From Diplosphaera chodatii (Eukaryota; Chlorophyta; Trebouxiophyceae; Prasiolales; Stichococcaceae): DNA of 64,000 nucleotides. Positions 48,108-60,413 of the stretch are shown in pieces; the first letter of the stretch is position 1, and every line of letters begins with the position of its first letter. The translations under genes were made by a program, and so were the position numbers. The notes beneath the pieces were generated by a model that did no database searches, had not been told where the DNA came from, and saw only the letters and a program-made list of their open reading frames with translations. Location: NCBI GenBank assembly GCA_032358165.1, contig JAALGY010000043.1:62001-126000 (forward strand), given 5' to 3'.

Positions 48108-49217
48108 GCTGCGGCGCAGTCTTGGGCCTGCTGTTACTGATCGGGCATTGTTTCCTGAGCAGCGCGCATCTCACGGCTGCAGTGGGCCTTGGGTTGGCAG
48201 CAGGCGGCTGCTGCGGTGCCGATGCCAGCGCAGCTGCCTGCATGGAGTGTAGCAGGGAGCAGACGGATGCATCTCACCTCTCGTGGTGGGGTGTTGCAGG
48301 CTGGAGCGTGTGTCGCTTTTGATCTTCCGGCAGCTTGTCGTGTTGCACCTTGCTTGCACTAGTCGCTGTCTAGCGGTAAGCATGTAGGTGCACGATAGTC
48401 CACCATATAGTGTGATCAGGAATATCCTCAAGACCACCATATGTAGGAGCCCCCCACCCATTTCGGCGTCAACCACCGAAGCATGCATGATTACCGTCCG
48501 CCACTCGATGAGCCAATGCAACGAACCGTGCGCAGAGCCTGCACATTCTGGCAGCTCACAATCGGATCATGGCTGCAGTACACCGTGCGAAGGTTGGATG
48601 CATTGCAGCTGCCTCTGGCTCCATTGCGGCATGGCACCACGAGTGGTTACTTCTGCTATAGGCACAAACAAGCCACCGCTCATGCGTATGGTGAGTTCTA
48701 GCTGCACACCGGTGCCGACGGACCGGCAGCACATCACCTCACGGCATACCGCACATCTCATGACCTGAGTAATTGCCAGCATTTGACACCTCGTATCCTC
48801 ACGACTTCGGCAGTAGCCGTTTTCTGCTCCATGGCAACTCCAGCTATATGGAGCCCCAGAAACTCCAATACTGATTTCAAATGACATTCACGGACAGCTT
48901 CCTATGCAGCACATCTGGAGGCAGCCCTTTCCTGATGCGTCCATTGCACGACGAAGATACAGCTGAGACCCAAGCTCCCTTCAACGAAGGCCGGGGAAAT
49001 TATTTTACCGCAGTCCAGTCTTACAGTCCGCAGCCAGAGAGTGGCCACTGCCGCAAATGGAAGAATGTCACCGTCCTCGTCCCCTGCAGGCAAAGACACA
49101 GAGGCTTCCATGCATGCATTGGTTTGAGCAGCTGTCTTGGCACAGTGCTGGAAGCCATCATTGCAAATAGCAGCCTTTGACTGGACCATAGTTCTGACAG
49201 TGCAGCCACGAAGGACC
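48108..49217. other. convergent intergenic region RPL10/TOP3
   Basis: 1.1 kb between two convergent stop codons. No supported exon; should contain both 3' UTRs. A TGTAA poly(A) signal was not evident near the RPL10 stop. Confidence 0.45.
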
Positions 49218-52200
49218 TCATGCCTGCTGCACTTTCAAGTAAAGGTCAGAACCACAATCAACTGTGCAGCCGCAGCACCTGCCGCCACGTTGCCGCCTGC
49301 CGCCACCGCCGCCGCCCCTGCCCGCCCGCCCGCCGCCAACCCTGGGCCCCCGGCTGCGGCTGCCGGGCCCCGGCCGCTGCACGCCGCCGCCCCTGGGCCC
49401 TACCCCGCGGTCGGCGCCGCCATGGCGGTTTGCATTGCCGCCACTGCGGGCATGTGTTGGACCTGCAGACACCTCACCAACACTCATCTCTGTCAAGCAT
49501 CTGATCGTGCAGGCAGGCCCTGCAGCGGGACCCACGAGTACCACCCGTGCTTCAACACTCCTAAGTAAAGTAGTCGTGATCTGTAACTTCTGAAACGCGA
49601 TGTGTCATGTATAGTGAAAGTCACAGTCAAAGAGACGAGGGCACAGCTCCCATGACGCTGTTGTAGTAATCAGCTGCCCCATTCCAGTGCAAGCGGGTCA
49701 GGAGCAGCAGCTTCCAGATGTGCCCGGATACACGTAGGAGTGGCTTGGGGGCTCCGGCTGCTACCTGCAGGCAGGCGCGCGGCGCCGCAGGCTGCAATAA
49801 GGCGGGCCACTCGGCCGTCGCACAGCACGCAGCCTATGAAGGCGGGGTCCACGTCCGCTGGGATGAGCGCCCGGCGAAACCGCAATGCCACCTGCCTGCG
49901 AGGCTCGGCATGGTGTGCATCTTATTAGTTGCCTGGCATGATCACCAAGCTACAGTGCATCACACCCTGGTGCGAGGGGGCTGAGATATGGGTCTCCACA
50001 TTGTCCGCTCAAATACTTAACTACCTCCTACTCCATTCAGCTGTCTGCAGGACGTCTGGCAGTATCAGACGCTGGGCTGCTGCATGCACCGATGCCCTCA
50101 TTCACAGGAACACTGCCGACAGCATGCACTTGACATGTTCTGGTTACAGATGTGTGCGCTCAAAAAGGGGTCGAAGACATTGCAAATAGTCTCGAGCTGA
50201 GCCTACTGTAGCAACGATGTCAAAGCCATCGTATTGACCAGGCATAAAGCATGAACCTGTCAAGCCCTATTGTCCCCAAGCACAACTGCTCACCTCACTA
50301 TGGCGGGGCAGGCAGTACAGGGCTGGTCCGTGACATCTGCAGCGACAAGCGCCGCAGGCAGCACCACGCGTGTTGCGCACAGCGGGTGCGCGTCACAGGC
50401 CACCAGCACCGCCCCACCCGCCCGGCGCAGGCACAGCCGGCCACGGCAGCGCGGGCAATCCCCTGCAGGCGATCTTCTAGATGAATCAGAGGCAGAAACT
50501 GTAAGCAGAACATGGACATGCAGCGCAAAGCACCGTGTGCACAGAGGTGGATGCATCCCGCCGCTTGCGCCAGCTGTCTGCGCTGCTGACGGCACCACAG
50601 CAGCAGCTGCGGGGTGCACATGCAGGGGCGATCAGAGGCATCAGCTCGCGAGCCTACCGAGTTCTGCAAGTGGTGCATCGCCCCCGCCTGTGCCATCACT
50701 CGCTGTGTCACCGCCGCCGCGGCCGCTGCCTGCGCGGCTGAAGAACCCAGCGACTTCAGCCTCAAGGCGACCCGCCTGCCGTGTCGCCTCCACGAAGTCC
50801 GCTCTGAATGCGCCCACTGCCTCCTCCAGCACCGCCTCCTGCAGACCAGGCACACGGCAGATGTTGAATGTGGAGTTGCATATGCATGCCCTGCAGTCTG
50901 GCCGGCTGAGAGTCCTGATGCATACAAGATGCGTGCACCGCCTCGTCCAGCACTGGCCCCCCCCTAAGGACTATGTGCGTTGCAATGAGACACCATGGAT
51001 GTAGATGTGGTCCACTGAAGGGCTGTAAAGTGTGAGGCGTACGTGCACAGGCACACCCTGCGTCCTGGCAGGATCGCAGTTTTCAGGCGCATCAATTGGT
51101 GTTGTGTACATGCACCACCCTGTACCGCCTTGCCTGGTCAATACCCTGCACAACATCCTGCACACCGAAGGTGAACATACCCTTGCATCAGTGCTGGGTT
51201 GGGCTTCTGAGTCGCCCCGTCCCTGTCAAAACAGCCATTCAAAGACGCAAAAGGCAACACAGTTTGGACCCTTTCTAGGTGGAATGCATATGCATGCCGA
51301 CTGGCGCATAGCTCCCAGCATCGTTCATCGAGCGCATCAGAGGCATTGCACGTGTTGCGCACGACCAAGTTAGGTCGGCATCCACGAGTGTCTTAGTGTG
51401 AACATCACAGGCCCCCAACCTGCCACTATAAAGTTCCTTCTTAAGAGTGTATGCTATAATCATCAAAACCAAACCTTGGTGCGCTGGCCGGCAGCAACGG
51501 CGGAGATGCCAGCCTCGATCCTGCCCCGCAGGTCGGGCGTCCACAGGCTAGCGAGTCCCATTGCGCGATACCCCGACACCAGCGCCTCCCCCAGCGGCGT
51601 GGCGGTGAACGTCATGTTGGCGTCCTTCTCGGCATACCTGCAGCATTCAATAACAACTGTGTGCGGAAGCCTCCGACAAACCACAGGACAAAGGTCCGCT
51701 GCAGGCACCAGCATGGCCAGCATGCTGCACGGCAGGTCAAATCTGCCCTGCAGGATTACACCATAGCCTCTGTAAGGTCATGTACACAATATTGGACTGT
51801 AGCACTTCCGTACATGTGCCATATGCATTGCATTGCCACTCAGGTGGTGCTGTCGTTGTGCTTGAGCAGGAGGCAAACAGCAGGGGAAGACGACTGCTGT
51901 GTGATTTGCTGCAGGGAGCTGACGATGTATGAGACTCTGCGCCATAGCGAGGACTGACGGGCAGCCTGCACGAGCGCTGGGTTCGGGCCCCTACCCATGC
52001 TCCTCCAGCTGCTTCTGACCGTGCTTCACAACAGTGGCATCGGGCCGATGCCATGGGCAGTATGGAACATACCAACACTGTCTTGGAAGTAGCGTCATAT
52101 ATTCGGAGTAGCCAGATCGAAACCGAGCACACCCGCGCTCTAGCTGCTTCTGGATGTGCTCTGCGACGGTGGCGTCTGTGCCGATGCCGTGCGCCTCCAT

Positions 52201-53436
52201 GGCCGCAATCAAAGCCGCCTCCGTTAGCCGTGGTGGCGGGGCCGTGGCGCTCTGTTCAGCGAACATGAACCACTAGCTGGAAGGGTGCAGTTGCCCAGGT
52301 ACAACCGCAGCACAGTGCCATCAAAACGCTGCAGAGTGTTTACGGTTGACCGCAACCACCAGGGTTTTGCGTCTGTGACGTCAGTTAGCTGCAGATGTAC
52401 TTTGGAATGGCCATGAGTGTGCAGGGTGCTGCCGTGCAACTGCAGCATCAGCCACTGTAGAAGATGTCACCGCATTGCAGCCGCCCTGTGTAGCGTGTGC
52501 AAGCACACGACATGTGAAAATCTTGCTAGTAAAACAGTGGCGTGCTGTGACAGCAGCGCGCCTGGGCCAGCAGCAGCTGGGAGGGCATGAAGCGCTGGCC
52601 CTCTGTGAAGACCGGCAGATCAGCATTGCCGCCCCAGCTGGCATATGGGTACACATCCAGCCAGTTGCGCTGCGTCACCATCAGGCCTGCAGTTGCAGGC
52701 AGCAGATGCTCCGCGCCCTGGTCGTGATGAACACATGTGGGAATTGGTGCTGCTGAACAGGCCCGCAAGCAGCAAGAAAGGGCAAGGTCTGCTCACCTGT
52801 TGTCACAAAAAGTTCTTCTGCAACGCGGAGTGTGACGGTCGTCTCGAATCCCACCGCCGGCTGGGAGCACGCCCTGCAGATACATAGTATTCCCGTGGTG
52901 AAAGTCAACACAGGCGTTCAATGAGCTTGCAGCAGCTGCTGGCAGTGGTCTTCCTGACGCTTGCAGGACAGAAGATTGCGGCACCACGAACAGCCGCTGT
53001 GCAGACAGGCAGGCTGGGTCAGCAGGGGGCATAGCAGCGCCAGCATGCCAGGCGAATATGAGTTTGTGGGGCACACAGTGATTGGGGACACCCACTCAGC
53101 CACGACTGCAGCCACAGGTGGATAGCATGAGACAAGGTGCTGCACAGAGCTTGCCTGGATATGATATGCCCATATGACCTATGCCTTCGTGGTGTGCTTC
53201 ATTGTTATGCATATGGAGCCTGCATGAAGCCTGTGAACAACAGGTTTCAAAGCTCGCGTGCAGCCGGCTCACGCAAGGAAGGAGCGCACGATGAAGTCGT
53301 ACAGCGCCTTCTTCCCGGCATCCCAATTCGCCTCGCCGGGTGTGTAGCGCGTGGGGTGAATGGGCGGGTGCGCCCTAGGGCAAGCGCACAGTGTCAGCCG
53401 TGCAAATCTGTATTTTGACAGCTTGGGTCCTGCTGC

Positions 53437-53467
<31 letters not shown>

Positions 53468-56400
53468 ATCTTGCAAATATGACGATGGCGTTGTGCTGAA
53501 GCAATGCTGTGCACATGTGCGGTGTGTGCATGTATAGCAGTTGACGCACTTGTCGTCGTGACCGCCGCCGGGAGGCTGCCGGAACATGGCGCCGTTGATC
53601 ATGGCAGTTGCATGCGGTCCCCAATGCGGGTCTGCCATTTGTGGAGCAACCATCGCCTGCAGGAGTGCACACCTCACTGGCTGCATCAATCATACTTTGC
53701 GGCTCATGTCCTGCTCAAACTCGGCTGCAGTGGATGTCTGACGAGACAGCAGCAGCATTATGCATTGCACAAACTGCAGCGCCTGCGCTCTAACGCGCGA
53801 GCAGCGCAGCCTGCTTGCCAAAGTACTGCCGCAAACCAGAGCCTGCATGCGCAGCTGCCGCTGCCACACGCATAACCTACACACCTCGGAAGCAACCCTA
53901 CCCGCCATTGCATGAAACAAACCTACTGACACTGCTTGTTGTGTAGATCTCTAGGTCACCTCACCCGCAGGTCGTAGGCGGGGTCAAAGTGGTCGGTTTC
54001 GGTGCGCGGGTAGGATATGAAGCCCGCCTGATACAGCTCCTCCGCCAGCTTCATGATGCGCTCGCCTACATGTGTATAACTGGAAACTCATGTCATATTG
54101 GAGGTTATATTACACACAAGATGTTCGTGTGTTGTCAGTAGTGCATGGTCGGTTGTTCGAATATGACATTCGTTGTTGTTCATGTGATCAAGCTTGAACA
54201 AGCCCGATTCTTGATATCTGTTGTTTCAAACTGAAAGAATAACAACACGTCGGTTTGCTGTATCAAGAGTGATGCGAGGGGTGTTGGTTTCATGCCAGCT
54301 GCAACCACGCTGCAACTTGTGTTCAGCATCCGCAGGCACTGCAAATCATTTCTTCAATCCGAACATTCAGAAGCATTGGCGCCCTGCACTGCCAGGCTGC
54401 ATGACTTGCGTATGGCCAGGGCTGCATTCGACCAACCCAAGACATGCTGCTGCACACCTGGCATGCGCAGCACACGTGTTGCGGTCTTTTGCATGTCCAG
54501 CGTGGCCAACGGGTGCGGGGGATAGCGCCTGCGCTCCCGCCCTTCGATCTGCAAAGCGAGGGAAAGTCAGCAAGTCAGGTTGGCTCAACCGGCCCTGACA
54601 TCTTGGCTTGTCCTCTGACTTCCACCTGCACTTCCATGCTGCGGCCTTGCGGCACCCACTGTCTGCATCCTGACTCCCTGAGAGCGCAGCACAGTGTGAG
54701 GAGACAAGTGTAGGGCACCCCGGGTGGTTTTCATTCACGATAGGCTGGTGGCCTGCAGACTGCCCTCACCTTCAGCACATTTGCTGTGGGGTTGGTCACG
54801 CACGGCTCATACAGCGTCGTAGCCACAACGTGATCAAATAGCCGCCCGCGGACCCACCTACATGTGACCATCATACAAAGTATCGCTCGTCATCACCATT
54901 GCTTGGTTGCCAGGATGTGCAATGCATGGCTGACCTGCAACATCTACTGATGCAAGTGAGGCGGGATGCACGCATGTGCTGCAGCCCAACGTTCTGCACG
55001 GTTGCGGGCATGCACTGGTCTGTGCTGTGGACTGCAGCTATGCAAGGCCATCAAGAGCGCGCCCGACCTGAAGTCGCAGGACTTGCCGTCTGCCCCTCGA
55101 TACGTCACCTTGATCTCCCAGAACGGCTCCGGGACATGGCTCTGGATCTCCCTGCGGTTCCAGAATACCATACAGTCTCTGACGAAATACGTCGTCAAGC
55201 AGCATATCCAGCAACAGCCACGGAGGCCTTGCATGCTATGAAGCTAAGGCATGATGGCAGGGCAGGTCCACTGCACCAGCCACTGATGGCGTGTTGGGGG
55301 ATGCAAAGGGTGCGCGTTGGCTGCAGCACCACAAGGCTACTGTTGGGCGCACCAGTCACGCTGCACAATGAGCCCAAGGGTGGGAAACTGGCAGGGCCCA
55401 TAGCTGATAAGCGGCTCACTAGTGGCCAGGCCGCCCGCTTGCCAATCGAATTTGCTCTGCAGGCGTCAGCACCAAAATCTTACACTGTGGACGTATGTCT
55501 GCCTGCACAACTGGTGCATGCATGCCTGATTGCACTGTCCTATGCTGCCCGGCAGCATCTCCATGCTCAGCGTCTATAATGTGGGACCAGCAATTCCAGC
55601 AAGACCCTCAGGCAATGGCTATGGCTGACAGAGCAAGCGTGCTGCAGGGTGGTGGTGGCTGACAGAGCCAGCAACCCATCGTGCCGGCTGCAGGGTGGCA
55701 CCTGCAGCAGCAGTGTCTGATAGCGGGTGAAGGCGGCGCCTATGCGCAGGTCAATCTCCTGCCGCGCGTCCACCGCTTTGGAGGCGTTCTCATCAGGAGC
55801 CACCTGCCAAAGAGTGAAAGGCAGTTTGCCCAGAACATGGGCTGGCCGGTACCAAATGCTGCGCACATTGCACCAAGGGTTGCACCCCAAGGCGCCTTCG
55901 AGACGCTCAGCGGGGACCGCATGCCAAGCCCGAGGCGCCCCAAGGCCCATGCGTGTACACCAAAAAGACGACAGAGTGCAGCTGATGCTCTGCTCAACAT
56001 GCGAAAATGTCTACGCTGTCACCACGTGACGATCTGCTGCATCGCCCGGTGCAGCCCGTGGGCGATCAGCCAGACCGTATGGCATGGCCATGTGCCACAG
56101 GGTTGCATGTAGCAATCACTACACCGTCAAATCTTACCAGGTTCTGCATGGCGCGATGCAGCTCGGGGGCAATGAGCGCAGAGAAGCGTGCCCGTCGCAC
56201 GCCCAGCCGCGGGTTGGCCGCCATGCACACCCGTAGCACCTGCCACCCATACATATGAAGCTGATGTTTGTACACAACATGTTTCACACTCTGGAGGTTT
56301 GGCCCTCGAGCGCACACAGCACCTGCACCACAGTAGTAGACGTGGCTGTGGCCAGATGACAATGAGGTTGGTCTTTACTATCTAGCAACAGAGCCAGCGG

Positions 56401-57649
56401 CTGTCCGAAGATCCCTCGAGCTGGACAGAGGATAGACACTTTCACGTCACATGTTGCCACCTGGTTCCAGCTGTCTTGATGATCAGCAAGTTGTATCACA
56501 TTGTGGAGTCTGGTGAGCTGCAGCGCTGCAACTGGATCATGCAGCTCCTGCTGGATGTTCCTGATGATACAGAGAGCTTGTCATGCCCTCAAGTGCCCGC
56601 CTAGACAGCCACCTCGAAGCCAATGGCTCCCTTTTGCAGTCGCAGTCCAGCGGCAGTGCCAGCTGCTATTTCAGCGTGCCAGTGGCCAGCATGCTGCTAT
56701 CCTCTTTGGTAGGTGGAGTCACGCCATGAACACAAACTCACCTCGAAACCGATGTTCTCGCCCTCACGGTCGCAGTCCAGCCACAGCACCAGCTGCTCCG
56801 CCCGCCGTGCCTCCGCCTCCAAGTTGCGCTGCAGCGCCGCCTTGTCCTGTAGGTGGGCACAGCTGGCGCCGTCAAACCGGGCGGCAGTGGGGTCCAAACT
56901 TAGCTGCACGCGGCATGCCGGCGAGCCACATACCCTGAAGTTCACGCTGGACACCAGCACCGTACAGCTGAATCATCCTGTGCATGATGATGGAACTCAG
57001 TGGCAACCAACTGCTTAGTGTGCGCAGACTCTTGGGAACGCCTGTTTGACCTTGCAGCGTCAGCAGCCCCGCGCCATGCTGCATGCGCAGTGGCTGCGTC
57101 TTCATACTCTGGGCACAGCACGCATCTTGCACAGCAGGACACCCTCCACAAAGGACATGCATGTATGTTCAAACCACGCTTGCCCAACAGTCCCCTGCGC
57201 CCTGAACAACCGAGTGCTCAACTCACCCCGGGCACGGTTTTGTGGACGGGCACGGCAAACAGCTCCAGCGGGCTGCAGTTGCGCCAGCTTTTGTGGCTAG
57301 CGGGGAAGCCCAGCTCCGTGAGGTGCCCCGCCACGGAGGTGAACACCATGTTGCACTGGCGCCCGCCCAGGGCGTAGGGGAAGTCCCAGTTGGCATTGTA
57401 TTGGGACCTGCAGGGTTGTCAGCACCAAATCACCGCCTCTGTCAGATGCAGTGTGCGCTTTGGCAGCATGAAGGGGCATGCAGCAGGTGCTGCGGGTGTG
57501 AATATGGCAGACTTTCAGTGGCCTACTCAAATCATGTGCGGCATGAGCACTCACGCGCCGTTGCGCCGCTGCACATTGCCGCCGCTCAGAATGCGGGCGA
57601 CCTCCTTGGCCACGCTGGGCTTCTCCGCCACGTTGAGCACCCTGGACAT
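49218..57649 (-). CDS. TOP3: DNA topoisomerase III (type IA)
   Basis: Twenty-one exons, all phases consistent: 57555-57649, 57227-57407, 56742-56846, 56138-56239, 55702-55803, 55353-55456, 55068-55151, 54770-54857, 54458-54548, 53965-54065, 53696-53737, 53550-53656, 53273-53374, 52797-52873, 52562-52686, 52133-52251, 51475-51637, 50712-50838, 50299-50462, 49765-49891 and 49218-49462; about 816 residues. The start gives [20 protein letters not shown] (Toprim). Toprim acidic residues are in [17 protein letters not shown]. The catalytic tyrosine is in [13 protein letters not shown]. Also seen: [27 protein letters not shown] and [19 protein letters not shown]4-type zinc finger ([12 protein letters not shown], then CTACP) is followed by a block related to the TOP3-alpha zinc region and an RG/RGG-rich tail. 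With RecQ helicase and RMI1 it dissolves double Holliday junctions. The intron after 52562 begins with GC. Confidence 0.95.
53430..53467. repeat. (CTG)n run in a TOP3 intron
   Basis: A CTG tract, broken once by CTCTG, lies in the 175-nt intron between TOP3 exons 12 and 13. On the transcribed strand it reads CAG. Confidence 0.9.
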
Positions 57650-58949
57650 GGCGCCGCCATGGGCGGTACCGCGATTGCCTTCCAAACTGCACTTGACGTT
57701 AGCTCATGTGATGTTCAGCCCAACAGTTTGTTGGCACGGTCCCGCCATCAGCTGCACCCTCCTACGCGCAGCTCACCTGCAATGCCTTGCTGCAGCTGCC
57801 TGGGAGACACAACAAAGCGTGGCTAATCTCTCACTTCCGTCTCAACTCTCACCTCACACCTGCCAGCAGGCACAGCATGCAGGGCATGGCCCAGTCCAAG
57901 GACCATCTCGATGTGCGCTTTGCTTACGTTTGCAATACCATCCAATTGCGTCGTCATCGACTCAGCTTTCAATGCAACAACAGAACCGTAGCTGTGCACA
58001 ATGCTTACAAGCGCAGCCTGAAATCTGCGACCAACAAGTTGTGACGATGCTGCCGCCATGGCAGTGAATCAGACCCCCTTGTGATTTTACGCCAGGTTTG
58101 CGGATCAGCATCTGAGCCGCTCTGCTCAATCTGGTACCGTGGCACAGCTCATCTGCGTGCCGTGCTTTGCAGGGAGCCAAACAGGCGGCTGGGTAAGCTA
58201 CCTTCGGCTGCCTGGTATGGTTGCTAGGCACTGCGGCATCCACTGCAGCGACCATGTGTGCTGCGGGTGAGCTGTGACCATGTTGCTCGCATCGATATCG
58301 TAAATCACGCCTGTGCTAGCTGATTCACAGGTCGCAACTACTAGCTACTGGCACGAAAGACAGTTGTACGTAGCGGCAATGCCAACAACAGGATCAGCAG
58401 CAGCGATGGCAAGGGTAGAGCAATCAGCAGCAAGGGTGGCGACAATATGGCAGCGTACGGCAACGACAGTAGCGGTAAGGGCAAAGCAAAGGTCAGCAAC
58501 AATGTCAGGGCTGAGTTAACTGTGATGAAGACAGCAATGTATGTAGGAACAGAACCAAGGCAAGGGCAATTACAGCAACTGCCGCAAGTACCAGCCAACT
58601 TATGATGTGGATGACCGTAATGGGTGTGGGCTGATGCCGGGGAAAGACGCGGGTACAGGCAGATGATAGTGAGGATCTCTGTGAAAGTCACGAACTGCTA
58701 CAATGAAGTGGACTTTGTTATCAAAAGGTCAGGAAAGCTGCCATACGTAGAACGACCGTGCTAGGCCTGTGTTGTAAATTTGAGACAAATCGCACCACAC
58801 TGTATCAGCGCATAGGTAGGTGCGAGGGTTGCAGGTCGTCACAAGGACGAGCATCACAAGGACGAGCATCAACAGGTCGCACACCGTGCCCCTGCGGTTG
58901 AGACCTGCTGCCTCAGCTGCTGGTCTGTAGTCGTGAACCTGCCATCCAC
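57650..58949. other. TOP3 upstream region
   Basis: 1.3 kb containing the TOP3 promoter and possibly the 3' end of the next minus-strand gene. A purine-rich, imperfectly repetitive GGCAA/CAGCA tract lies at about 58375-58510, and a direct repeat of CACAAGGACGAGCAT occurs at 58840-58854 and 58855-58869. No coding exon is firmly supported. Confidence 0.4.
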
Positions 58950-60413
58950 CTGTCCTGGGATGAAGCAAACATTGGCAATGATACTGCAGCCCATGTATGC
59001 TGTGCCGCCACACAGCGACATCTGCGAGTATGCAGGTTTACAACGCACACCACGAACTTGAACATCACGCTGCTGAAAGCTCAAGCACGTGTAGCCGCTA
59101 TCAACCCTACCTGTGCAAGCGGGCACTTCAGGATGAGGACTTGGCCTCGTTGCTGCCAGGATCCACCTTTGCTTGACCTGCCAGGTTCAGCTCTGACAAT
59201 TGAGTCTCGTAGCTTCACAGCCATATCCTCACTGAGCTTTGCTATGGTGACACTCAATGCAGCACAAATATGTGTGGACGTTCTTGACAGGTTTTGGCCA
59301 ACCCTGCAGGGGTAGCAGCACACCTGTTGCCTTTGGTCCAGTCACATCGCCATACTTGACGCCACCCTGAGATTGCAAGTGCTTGCAGTTTCACCACACA
59401 CAACAGCAGGTGAGAGCGCGTATGCGAGTGCACTGCATGAGCTGACCAGATGATAGCTGCGCGTGTGCCCCTCAGAGAGGCACCAGGATCGTGAGAGGTC
59501 AATTGGGTGAACGTAACACCCAGACCACAAGGCTGCTAGGGGACATCTATGTGCGGACAACCGCATCATGTAATGCGAAAGGGACTGCAAGACTTTGTGA
59601 AGGGAACACTCTGAAAGGAGTGCATCAAGAAGCCAATGGGGGCAGCGCTGCCATGGCAGAGCCCATGCGGGTGTAGAAGGGCTGCAGTAATATTGTGTTC
59701 AAAGTACAACGACAAGAGGCAAAATGTGAAAAGGTACAAACTGCAAGGCCGGTGGGCAGCGCTTCCATGGCGGCCCCAGTTGCTGTGTCAACCGCAGGCG
59801 GGCGGGCCGCAGTGGCCGGGGCGCCCGGAATGTAGTTGGGATCACTCTCTCGCATGCCGTGCGCCTGTGGTGCGAGGCGAACGCAGATGAGACACATGAT
59901 GACACGCCTGCATGCTGCCGTCAGATGCGAGCAAGACGTCTCAGCTTAACAGAAACCGATGTGTAGTGGGCTGCATCTGTGGACTGCTACCATATACGCT
60001 AAAATGCATCAAGTAAATGATGGCTGCAAAAGAAGTACCTGCGCTGTGGGATCGACGTGCTGGGAGTCGGGGATGGCAGCAGGGACGTCATCACGAAATG
60101 GCGCGCTGAGGTCCTCATCTGTGGCCACTTTGCCGGCGGGCTGCGCGGCGGCCCGGGACACATCTGCACGGTGAAACACGTGCACGTCTGCTTTCAATGG
60201 GATGAGGTCGCGTGCGCGGAGCCACTGCGTTTGTTGTCATAGGGTTTTTGAGGCCTCCCAAAAATGCACCAGGCACCAACGATAATAATGACGACTGCTA
60301 TGTCTGCGGCCTGTTGCAGACCAAACGTGCGTCACACAGCGTTGGAAACGATTGTGACCAGTTCCTTGTTGCAGTTGCTGCTGGATGGGTACGCTACCTG
60401 CAGAGGTAGCCAT
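58950..60413 (-). CDS. unidentified multi-exon gene
   Basis: Family not recognised. Probable exons: 60359-60413 (ATG at 60413, MATSAGSVPIQQQLQQGT), 60039-60187 (VHVFHRADVSRAAAQPAGK), 59742-59864 (MRESDPNYIPGAPATAARPP), 59111-59303 (THICAALSVTIAKLSEDMAV) and 58950-59021 (MSLCGGTAYMGCSIIANVCF). The first three join in phase, and the last two join in phase with each other, but one linking exon between 59303 and 59742 is missing, and the 3' end is not found. The N-terminal part is Ala/Pro/Gln-rich; the later exons look folded. Donors and acceptors are of the same type as in the named genes. Confidence 0.5.
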
